Of a stretch of DNA of 10,402 bases, positions 1 to 5,773 are shown piece after piece. The translations under genes and the position numbers were made by a program. Position 1 is the first letter of the stretch. Every line of letters starts with the position of its first letter. A model generated the notes under the pieces. It was not told the origin of the DNA, searched no databases, and worked only from the letters and a program-made list of their open reading frames with translations. Origin of the DNA: Rhizosphaericola sp047606825 (GTDB lineage Bacteria > Bacteroidota > Bacteroidia > Chitinophagales > Chitinophagaceae); assembly GCA_047606825.1 (NCBI GenBank), contig JASGDY010000006.1:1-10402 (forward strand), given 5' to 3'.

Positions 1-93
1 CATCCGGGCATCACCACCCTCTGGACTGGTTTAAAGCTCTTTGACGCCGCGTTTCAGGGTTGGATGATACACCGAGATGTGTCCACACGATAG
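1..93 (+). CDS. IS4/Tn5-like transposase, C-terminal fragment (partial)
   Basis: Frame 1 is open from the first base to a TAG at 91-93 and gives 30 residues beginning HPGITTLWTGLKLFDAAFQG. The pattern PGI-x-x-LW-x-GL-x-x-(L/F)-(D/H) followed by a hydrophobic helix resembles the extreme C-terminus of IS4/Tn5-family DDE transposases, where a P-G-x-x-x-LW-x-G-(L/W) stretch is common. Only the tail is present, so no catalytic residue can be checked and the rest would lie outside the window. If correct, an insertion sequence ends within about 110 bp of the hepT 3' end. No terminal inverted repeat of the IS can be identified because the other end is missing. The assignment is by remembered motif only; a chance open frame of this length is possible. 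Confidence 0.45.
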   Translation, partial: HPGITTLWTGLKLFDAAFQGWMIHRDVSTR

Positions 94-205
94 CACCTAC
101 GCGGGAATGACGGCAAACGTTTTCATTATTTAGCTACGTGTTCATTGCCTGAGTGTACTGTATATTTTTAGGCAGCGTATATACAGTACAGTAATACAAT
201 GCGAG
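94..205. other. Intergenic spacer between the transposase tail and hepT
   Basis: No gene is visible here. The spacer separates two convergent reading frames (transposase tail on +, hepT on -). Its right half holds the 143-201 inverted repeat. The end of the presumed insertion sequence should lie here, but its border cannot be fixed. Confidence 0.5.
143..201. repeat. Imperfect inverted repeat / hairpin between convergent genes
   Basis: TGTACTGTATAT (154-165) is the exact reverse complement of ATATACAGTACA (179-190), with a 13-nt loop. On the same axis, CATTG (143-147) pairs with CAATG (197-201). The structure lies between two convergent frames, so it could act as a bidirectional terminator, although neither side has a clean T-run. 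A 7-bp direct repeat AGCTACG (132-138 and 204-210) brackets it, which could be chance or the footprint of a small insertion. Part of the second copy overlaps the hepT stop codon. Confidence 0.5.
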
Positions 206-540
206 CTACGATTGTGAAAGTTTCAAGTTCACTTCGTTTTTTAAAGGAGGTAAATGTATTTTTATAATCGCCCAAACAATAGAAATATCAATAGCATCGT
301 ATGTCTGGATTAAACGATTTCTGAAACCCGCTATTTTCTTGGAATTTTCAAGCTTTATTGGATGTAGAGAGTCAAATTTATTGACAGCTTCTCCAACAAT
401 AGTTAATTGACGTTCTATGGCACTTTGCGTCTTTAAATCATTAACATATTCACTATATGTCGATATAGAAGACATAAACTCCTCTATCAATGCAATTGCT
501 GGGCGATGTCAGACAAATACTTGAGTGCTTTCTCTGTCAT
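206..540 (-). pseudogene. hepT: HepT-like HEPN RNase toxin (DUF86), frameshifted and with altered active site
   Basis: The intact frame runs from about 499 down to the TAG at 206-208. It matches the HepT/DUF86 family, including the stretches KTQSAIERQLTIVGEAVNK and FRNRLIQTYDAIDISIVWAI. The family N-terminus is found in another frame: ATG at 540-538 gives MTEKALKYLSDIAQ, then QLH and a stop at 487-489. Adding one G at about 499 (CAG|CA to CAG|GCA) joins this to AIALIEEF and restores a normal 111-residue HepT. The RX4-6H motif, normally RN-x-LIH-x-Y, reads R74-NRLI-Q79-T-Y81 (restored numbering), so the catalytic His is Gln (codon CAG); the Tyr that partner MntA enzymes AMPylate is kept. The start overlaps the mntA end by 32 bp, usual for this module. 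In family members HEPN toxins cleave RNA. This copy is probably dead; a truncated product from TTG at 490 or ATG at 475 would lack helix 1. A sequencing error could explain the frameshift but not easily both lesions. Confidence 0.8.
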
Positions 541-844
541 AAACGAGGATTTTTGAAGCATTGATATTATGCCGCAGATAAGGATTTTTGATAGACGATT
601 CGGTCAGCAGATCCACTTTCCGATGAAAAAAACTTTCGAGTGCATCCCAGAGGGAGATTAATTTCTCGCCTTTCTCTAATGGATCTGTAATATTCAGCTC
701 GACCAATATGTCAATATCGCTTTTGGCAAAATCAAAACTACCCGTTACGGAGGAGCCAAAAACATGCATACGCTTGACATCATGCGTTTCGCACAATGCA
801 TCAAACACATCCATTCTTTTTATGATTTCCTCTTTTACAAACAT
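509..844 (-). CDS. mntA: MNT-domain nucleotidyltransferase antitoxin (MntA-like)
   Basis: This is a 111-residue minimal nucleotidyltransferase. The signature G30-S31-x-x-x-G-x7-D43-I-D45 (HVFGSSVTGSFDFAKSDIDI) supplies the Gly-Ser loop and two metal-binding Asp residues. A third carboxylate is probably D78 in KVDLL. Length and architecture fit the antitoxin half of MNT/HEPN modules, in which MntA transfers AMP from ATP to a Tyr beside the HEPN active site and so inactivates the toxin (family knowledge). Gene order mntA then hepT with overlapping ends is typical. All catalytic residues look intact even though the partner toxin is broken, so it may now be an orphan antitoxin. ATG at 844 is chosen because a TATCTTTG box ends 4 nt upstream. 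The locus is visibly more AT-rich than the genes to its right, consistent with acquisition by transfer. Confidence 0.88.
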   Translation of the reverse strand: MFVKEEIIKRMDVFDALCETHDVKRMHVFGSSVTGSFDFAKSDIDILVELNITDPLEKGEKLISLWDALESFFHRKVDLLTESSIKNPYLRHNINASKILVYDRESTQVFV

Positions 845-848
845 GATT

Positions 849-856
849 CAAAGATA
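849..856 (-). promoter_or_regulatory. Putative Bacteroidetes -7 box for mntA
   Basis: On the minus strand the sequence is TATCTTTG, matching the Bacteroidetes TAnnTTTG element. A TTG lies 17 nt further upstream (874-876). Only 4 nt separate the box from the ATG at 844, which predicts a leaderless or nearly leaderless mntA-hepT transcript. Confidence 0.55.
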
Positions 857-879
857 CTATTGTTAATCCAAACCAACGT

Positions 880-1002
880 TTATTCAATACCGACTACTTC
901 TTTTAATTTATCTCTGTCCAAGGATTGCATCCATTGAATCGCTTTCGGACGGAGTTTGCCTTGAATGTCGATGACAACATAAGTCGGAAATAAAAGTGAC
1001 TT
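880..1002 (-). pseudogene. Remnant of a thioredoxin-fold (TlpA/redoxin-like) protein, C-terminal end
   Basis: A minus-strand frame runs from just after an in-frame TGA (1003-1005) to TAA at 880-882. It encodes about 40 residues, including FPTYVVIDIQGKLRPKAIQW and ending LKEVVGIE. F-P-T-(Y/S)-hydrophobic-x-(I/L)-D-x-x-G-K is the cis-Pro strand and turn of thioredoxin-fold proteins such as TlpA/ResA-like thiol reductases or redoxins. There is no start codon, and the CxxC half is absent. Upstream, another frame reads NLKVTFIS, which could be a shifted continuation, but the hairpin at 1026-1063 and the RND gene follow at once. I read it as the decayed 3' end of a gene. Family assignment rests on one motif and is tentative. 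Confidence 0.4.
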
Positions 1003-1025
1003 TCAGATTTTCAATATTGTAAGTC

Positions 1026-1063
1026 ACTCAAGTTCTACGGAATAAATTCCGTAGAACTTGAGT
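1026..1063 (-). terminator. Strong hairpin at the 3' end of the efflux operon
   Basis: ACTCAAGTTCTACGGAAT (1026-1043) and ATTCCGTAGAACTTGAGT (1046-1063) are perfect reverse complements with a 2-nt centre. An outer pair TGTAAG (1018-1023) and CTTACA (1068-1073) extends it into the RND stop codon (1069-1071). The position directly after the RND gene suggests a transcription terminator or 3'-end stabiliser. No T-run follows on the minus strand, so intrinsic termination is not certain. Confidence 0.6.
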
Positions 1064-1068
1064 TAATC

Positions 1069-4000
1069 TTACATCTCCTCCTCTACCCTATTCTTCTTTA
1101 TCCTTTCGTCGAAAGTCTGGAAGACAATAAACAATACGGGCGTTACAAATACACCAAACAGCGTACCTATCAACATCCCACCGACCGCACTCGTACCAAT
1201 CGAACGGTTGCCGTTGGCACCCGCACCATCGGCCAACATCAACGGTACCAAACCCAATATAAACGCAAAGGACGTCATCAATATCGGACGCAGACGCGCT
1301 TGCGAACCTTTGATGGCGGCTTCCAAAATACTCATGCCCGACCGCCGTCGTTCGACGGCATATTCCACGATAAGGATGGCGTTTTTGGCGAGCAGGCCAA
1401 TCAGCATAATCAAGGTAATCTGCATATAGACATTGTTGCTGACCCCAAATAGCGTGGCAAACAAAAACGCGCCAAACAGTCCAATCGGTATAATCAACAA
1501 TATCGACAGCGGCAAAATGTAGCTCTCGTATTGCGCACTCAACAGCAGATACACAAATACCACGCACAACAGAAAGATATAAATCGTCTGGCTGCCGCCC
1601 GATATTTCCTCGCGCGTAATCCCAGAATATTCATAGCTGAAACCTTGTGGCAGGGCTTCTTCCGCAACTTCCTTCACCGCTTCAATCGCCTGTCCCGAAC
1701 TATATCCCGGATTGGGCGTACCGTTGATGCTGATGGAATTGAACAGGTTGAAGCGCGTGATGGACTGCGGCCCATATACCCGTGTCAACGTGATGAACTC
1801 CGTAATCGGCACCATCTCGTCCGTGGCGTTGCGCACAAAAATGGAATTCATGCTTTCGGGTGTCAGGCGGTATTCGGGTGAGGCCTGCACCATTACACGA
1901 TATTGCTGTCCAAACTGGTTGAAGTTGGATGCGTAGATACCACCGTAATAACCCTGCATCGCACCCGTGATATCCGTCACTTTGAGTCCGGCATCCTTGA
2001 TTTTCGGGACGTTGATGGTCATCATGTACATCGGGAAATTGGGGTTGAACGAGGTCGTCGCAAACTGGATTTCCGGTCGTTCGGTCAAGGCCGTCAGGAA
2101 ATCTTTTCCGACTTTGTAAAAATGGGCGATGTCGCCGCCGGTCTTGTCCTGCAACTGGAACGAGAAACCGTTGGTCACGCCAAAACCTTGTATCGTCGAG
2201 GGAGCGAAAAACTTGATTTCCGCATCTTTGATGTTATTTGTTTTTTCAAAAAGCTCCTTGATGATGGCGTTGACATCGCGTTTTCGGTCTTTCCAAGGCA
2301 CGAGTTTCATCACGACCTGCGCGTAGTTGTTGCCCGCACCGGAAAGCTGTCCTCGGCCCGTCACCGCCAATACGTTCCGGATTTCTGGAACGGTGCGCGC
2401 GACCGCTTCGATTTTGCGCGTGACAGCATCGGTACGTTGCAGCGACGACGCTGGTGGCAGGTTGATATTGCAGTTGATGGAACCCAAATCCTCATTCGGT
2501 ACAAATCCCGTAGGGGTGGACTTGGCAATGAATACCAACCCGACCGAAAAGCCCAGCAATGCAACAATCGCCATCCATTTCTTTTTACTTAAAAAATGGA
2601 CGCTTCGCGTATATTTGTCCGTCATGCTGGCAAATGCCGTATTGAAGCCAACATAAAATTTTTGGACAAAATTTTTCTTTTTCCCTTCCTCTCCGTGGCC
2701 AGCTTTCAAAAACAACGCACATAACGCCGGACTCAACGTCAGCGCATTGATGGCGGACAATACAATGGCGATAGCCAACGTCAACCCAAACTGGCGGTAA
2801 AAAACGCCCGTCGAACCGCCGATAAAACTCACCGGGACAAACACCGCCGCCATCACCAACGTAATGGACATGATGGCCGCCGCTATTTCCGAAATCGCGT
2901 CGGCACTCGCTTTCCGCGCCGATTTGTAACCTTGGTCGAGCTTGGCGTGTACGGCTTCCACGACGACTATCGCGTCGTCCACCACAATGCCAATCGCCAA
3001 TATCAACGCAAACAACGTCAACAGGTTAATGGTAAATCCAAACATTTTCAGGAAAAAGAAAGTCCCCACAATCGCCACCGGCACCGATATCGCTGGAATC
3101 AGCGTGGAACGAAAATCCTGCAAGAATATAAACACAACGATAAACACCAATATAAACGCCTCGACCAGCGTATGGATAACCTTGTCAATCGACGCCAACA
3201 GAAAATCGTCGGCATTCTGCAACACCACGTAATGGATGCCGTTGGGAAAGGACTTGGCCGCGTCGTCCAGTGATTGCAGGCATTGCTGTATGACTTCGTG
3301 CGCGTTGGAACCCGCAATCTGCGAGATATAGATTGATACGCCGGGATAACCATTGGTACGCGTCGAGTTGAAATAGCTGTATGCACCCAATTGGATTTTG
3401 GCAATGTCGCGCAACCGCAGCAAGCGTCCACGCAGGTTGGAGCGCACGACGATATCGCCAAACTGGCTCGTATCCAGCAATGTTCCCGGATATTTGATGA
3501 CATACTGGAACGGCTGGCTACTGTTTTCGCCAAACTGTCCGGGCGCCGCCTGTATGTTCTGTTCGCTCAACGCAGCCGTGATGTCCGACGGCACCAGGCC
3601 GTAAGATGCCATCAACGGCGCATTGAGCCATATACGCATCGAATAGTCCATGTTGCCGGAAGCGGACGCGTCGCCCACGCCCTGGACACGTTTCAATACA
3701 GGAGATATATTGATGTCCGAATAGTTTTGCAGAAAAGTCTGGTCAAAAGCCGGATTGTCGCTGTACAAAGAGACAGTCAACAAGGTGCTCGTCTGTTTTT
3801 TTTGTACGGTAACGCCTGCCTTGGTGACGTCCTGCGGCAGCAAAGGCGTAGCGCGCGCTACGGCATTCTGTACATTGACCGCCGCCATGTTGGGGTCGCT
3901 ACCGATTTTGAAGCTAACCGTGATATTGGCCGAGCCGTCATTGCCTGACGTGGACGTGATGTAGTCCATGTTTTCCACGCCGTTGATTTGCTGTTCCAAA

Positions 4001-4191
4001 GGAACGATGACACTTTTCAAAACCACGTCGGCATTGGCACCGCTGTAACTCGCCTGCACCTGCACGGTCGGCGGCGCAATATCGGGATATTGCGAAATCG
4101 GCAACGTAATGATACCGATTACGCCCAATATGACGATGAGCACAGATATGACGGTTGCGAGTACGGGTCTTTTGATAAATAATTTCAGCAT
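1069..4191 (-). CDS. RND efflux pump, inner-membrane transporter (HAE1 / AcrB-MexB type)
   Basis: At 1040 residues this is the usual size for hydrophobe/amphiphile RND pumps. It starts MLKLFIKRPVLATVISVLIV (TM1). The proton-relay pair in TM4 is present as GIVVDDAIVVVEA (D405, D406), and the TM10 Lys as GLLAKNAILIVE (K936), matching AcrB D407/D408/K940. Two large periplasmic loops (about 30-335 and 560-865) and TM clusters at about 340-495, 540 and 870-1025 give the duplicated AcrB plan. Function by family: proton-driven export of drugs, dyes, detergents or lipophilic metabolites through a tripartite envelope complex; the substrate cannot be told from sequence. It follows the membrane-fusion protein gene on the same strand after a 246-bp gap that is long for this kind of operon. 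No outer-membrane factor gene follows; a hairpin and gene debris come next. ATG at 4191 gives the standard N-terminus. Confidence 0.95.
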   Translation of the reverse strand: MLKLFIKRPVLATVISVLIVILGVIGIITLPISQYPDIAPPTVQVQASYSGANADVVLKSVIVPLEQQINGVENMDYITSTSGNDGSANITVSFKIGSDPNMAAVNVQNAVARATPLLPQDVTKAGVTVQKKQTSTLLTVSLYSDNPAFDQTFLQNYSDINISPVLKRVQGVGDASASGNMDYSMRIWLNAPLMASYGLVPSDITAALSEQNIQAAPGQFGENSSQPFQYVIKYPGTLLDTSQFGDIVVRSNLRGRLLRLRDIAKIQLGAYSYFNSTRTNGYPGVSIYISQIAGSNAHEVIQQCLQSLDDAAKSFPNGIHYVVLQNADDFLLASIDKVIHTLVEAFILVFIVVFIFLQDFRSTLIPAISVPVAIVGTFFFLKMFGFTINLLTLFALILAIGIVVDDAIVVVEAVHAKLDQGYKSARKASADAISEIAAAIMSITLVMAAVFVPVSFIGGSTGVFYRQFGLTLAIAIVLSAINALTLSPALCALFLKAGHGEEGKKKNFVQKFYVGFNTAFASMTDKYTRSVHFLSKKKWMAIVALLGFSVGLVFIAKSTPTGFVPNEDLGSINCNINLPPASSLQRTDAVTRKIEAVARTVPEIRNVLAVTGRGQLSGAGNNYAQVVMKLVPWKDRKRDVNAIIKELFEKTNNIKDAEIKFFAPSTIQGFGVTNGFSFQLQDKTGGDIAHFYKVGKDFLTALTERPEIQFATTSFNPNFPMYMMTINVPKIKDAGLKVTDITGAMQGYYGGIYASNFNQFGQQYRVMVQASPEYRLTPESMNSIFVRNATDEMVPITEFITLTRVYGPQSITRFNLFNSISINGTPNPGYSSGQAIEAVKEVAEEALPQGFSYEYSGITREEISGGSQTIYIFLLCVVFVYLLLSAQYESYILPLSILLIIPIGLFGAFLFATLFGVSNNVYMQITLIMLIGLLAKNAILIVEYAVERRRSGMSILEAAIKGSQARLRPILMTSFAFILGLVPLMLADGAGANGNRSIGTSAVGGMLIGTLFGVFVTPVLFIVFQTFDERIKKNRVEEEM

Positions 4192-4437
4192 TACTTGTTC
4201 TTTCTTTTCAAAGTAAAAAGGGAAAAATAAAAAGTAAAAAACATTGAAGCTTCGCTCTTCGGAATGTCCTATGAAATATTCCGAAGGATAAATGGGACGA
4301 ATCCTAAATCCGATTTAACCAATGGTTCAGGATGCGCTCCGCTGACATCCCAAACAGCAAATAAACAGTACACATCTTAACCGTCATACCCGAAAACCAT
4401 TGCGACAATGTTTCAACCTTCGCACTATTTTTACTTT
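4192..4437. other. 246-bp spacer inside the efflux operon with a hairpin and flanking inverted 13-mers
   Basis: No convincing gene is present. A minus-strand stem is formed by CTTCGGAAT (4257-4265) and ATTCCGAAG (4278-4286) with a 12-nt loop. The spacer is bracketed by TAAAAAGTAAAAA (4228-4240) and its exact reverse complement (4428-4440); the latter includes the stop codon of the fusion-protein gene. It could be an internal promoter/attenuation region or a small inserted repeat. An imperfect -7-like sequence (TTACTTTG) lies near 4207-4214 on the minus strand. Confidence 0.45.
4257..4286 (-). repeat. Hairpin between the fusion-protein and pump genes
   Basis: A 9-bp perfect stem (CTTCGGAAT/ATTCCGAAG) with a 12-nt loop. 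It may modulate pump expression relative to the fusion protein, by partial termination or mRNA processing. There is no T-run directly after it, and the function is unproven. Confidence 0.4.
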
Positions 4438-5586
4438 TTACTTCACTCCCGTAGAATCCGACACGGCCTGTGCCAGGTTGACGTTGACAGGTTCGATTTC
4501 CACTCCCTCACGCAGTCCATCCACGCCGTCCGTGACGATTTTGTCACCTTTTTTCAGACCGCTTGTCACGACATAGTACTGTCCGCTGGAAGACCCCAAT
4601 ACAGACACGCTAACCGACTTGACCTGTTTGGCACTGTCCAGTTTATAGACAAACAACTGTCCCTGTATCTGGTACGTTGATTTTTGCGGAATCAAAAGTG
4701 CGCTGTCGATATGCGTGGGTATGCGCACGATGGCACTACTACCACTGCGCACCAGCCCTTCGGGATTGGGGAAAGTCGCACGTAGGTTGACCGCGCCAGT
4801 CTGCGAATTAATCAAGCCGCTTGCCGTTTCCACCTTTCCGGTATGTGGGAAAACCGCGCCATTGGCCAGCACCAAGGTTGCAGGTGGCCAAGTCGCCAGT
4901 TTTTGCTGTATGGTCGCGCCCTTGATGGCGGAAAACATGTCGAGTTCGAGCTTTTCGTTGATGGAAAAATAACAGTAGATGCTCGAAATGTCCGACACGG
5001 TCGTCAGCGGTGTCGTCGTCGAACTATTGACCAAACTGCCAATCTTAAACGGTAGCAACCCAATCACGCCGTCCACCGGACTGTAAAGGTTGGTATAGCT
5101 AAGATTGATTTGCGCATTGACGAGCTGGGCTTTGGCTTGCGAAAGAGCTGCCTGTTTGGCTTCGAGCATATACAGTGCCGATTTCAGTTCGTAGTCGCTG
5201 ATGATGTCTTTTTCGACCATCGGCTTTACCTTTTCCACGTTCATCTTGGCGGCGTCCACATCGGCTTCGGCAATCTTGATATTGGCTTGTGCAGTACGCA
5301 CGATTTGTTCGTATTGTGGCGCGTCTATGGTAAAAAGCAACTGCCCTTTGCGGACGGTCGCACCTTCATCGATATAGATTTTGGAAATGAAACCGTCGAT
5401 TTTGGGGCGTATCTCCACGTTGTGGATGCCCATCACCATGGCAGGGTAATCGTTGTTGATAGTGGTGGAGCTCTGCCCCACGGTCAGTACTGGATATTTA
5501 TTGGATTTACTGCTTACCTTGTTTTCTTTTTTGCTTCCACAGGATAGAGCTACGAAAGCCAATAGGCATAAACTCGGATACCGCAT
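4438..5586 (-). CDS. RND efflux membrane-fusion lipoprotein (AcrA/MexA type)
   Basis: This 382-residue periplasmic adaptor is the first gene of the efflux operon. The N-terminus MRYPSLCLLAFVALSC-GSKK is a short lipoprotein signal with the likely acylated Cys at residue 16; the residue at -2 is Leu, so the lipobox is not ideal. The MFP modules follow in order: lipoyl half-motif about 55-90 (VEIRPKIDGFISKIYIDEGA), a long alpha-helical hairpin about 93-160 rich in A, Q, K and E, second lipoyl half about 162-200 (YSPVDGVIGLLPFKIGSLV), beta-barrel about 205-290 and membrane-proximal domain to the end (GLKKGDKIVTDGVDGLREG). By family it links the RND pump to an outer-membrane channel. ATG at 5586 is kept because it gives the signal peptide. 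A possible promoter lies at 5673-5680, about 86 nt upstream. No local regulator gene is present. Confidence 0.94.
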   Translation of the reverse strand: MRYPSLCLLAFVALSCGSKKENKVSSKSNKYPVLTVGQSSTTINNDYPAMVMGIHNVEIRPKIDGFISKIYIDEGATVRKGQLLFTIDAPQYEQIVRTAQANIKIAEADVDAAKMNVEKVKPMVEKDIISDYELKSALYMLEAKQAALSQAKAQLVNAQINLSYTNLYSPVDGVIGLLPFKIGSLVNSSTTTPLTTVSDISSIYCYFSINEKLELDMFSAIKGATIQQKLATWPPATLVLANGAVFPHTGKVETASGLINSQTGAVNLRATFPNPEGLVRSGSSAIVRIPTHIDSALLIPQKSTYQIQGQLFVYKLDSAKQVKSVSVSVLGSSSGQYYVVTSGLKKGDKIVTDGVDGLREGVEIEPVNVNLAQAVSDSTGVK

Positions 5587-5672
5587 GATTTTTCTAGATA
5601 TTACAATACATATAATTCCGCTACTACAAAACGAGCTAGTTGTCTGACAATGACAATTCTGAATCAGGTTAC

Positions 5673-5680
5673 CAAAGGTA
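5673..5680 (-). promoter_or_regulatory. Putative -7 box for the efflux operon
   Basis: TACCTTTG on the minus strand matches TAnnTTTG and is embedded in a short palindrome TTACC-AAA-GGTAA (5669-5681 on +). It lies in the 187-bp gap between uvrC and the fusion-protein gene and would give a leader of roughly 80 nt, unlike the other genes here. No good -33 TTTG is visible at the usual spacing. Small palindromes TGTCTGACA (5641-5649) and CTGAATCAG (5659-5667) just downstream could be operators, but this is speculative. Confidence 0.4.
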
Positions 5681-5773
5681 AAGGATATTTATCTTGAACA
5701 GGAATGTTTTTTATCGTACAATAGAGAACCTCATCATCTCGCCTTAGACAGGGCAAGTTTCCTCGGAATCGCG

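Noticed and set aside
241..310. Textbook Shine-Dalgarno AAAGGAGGT followed by ATG (254-256) on the + strand
   Set aside because: The frame closes after 19 codons, lies antisense to the conserved hepT C-terminus, and this phylum does not use strong Shine-Dalgarno sequences.
487..511. Programmed frameshift expressing full-length HepT
   Set aside because: No X-XXY-YYZ slippery sequence or downstream structure is present at the junction, and the active-site His is also lost, so simple gene decay or a base-call error fits better.
1903..2592. 229-codon + strand reading frame opposite the RND gene
   Set aside because: It is a shadow of the pump gene, which has full-length family similarity and conserved motifs; the antisense product has no recognisable domain.
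3391..3948. 185-codon + strand reading frame opposite the RND gene
   Set aside because: Antisense shadow with Arg/His-rich composition typical of such frames and no promoter or recognisable motif.
4317..4391. Small - strand frame of about 24 codons in the efflux spacer
   Set aside because: Too short, with no similarity recognised and no promoter box or start context.
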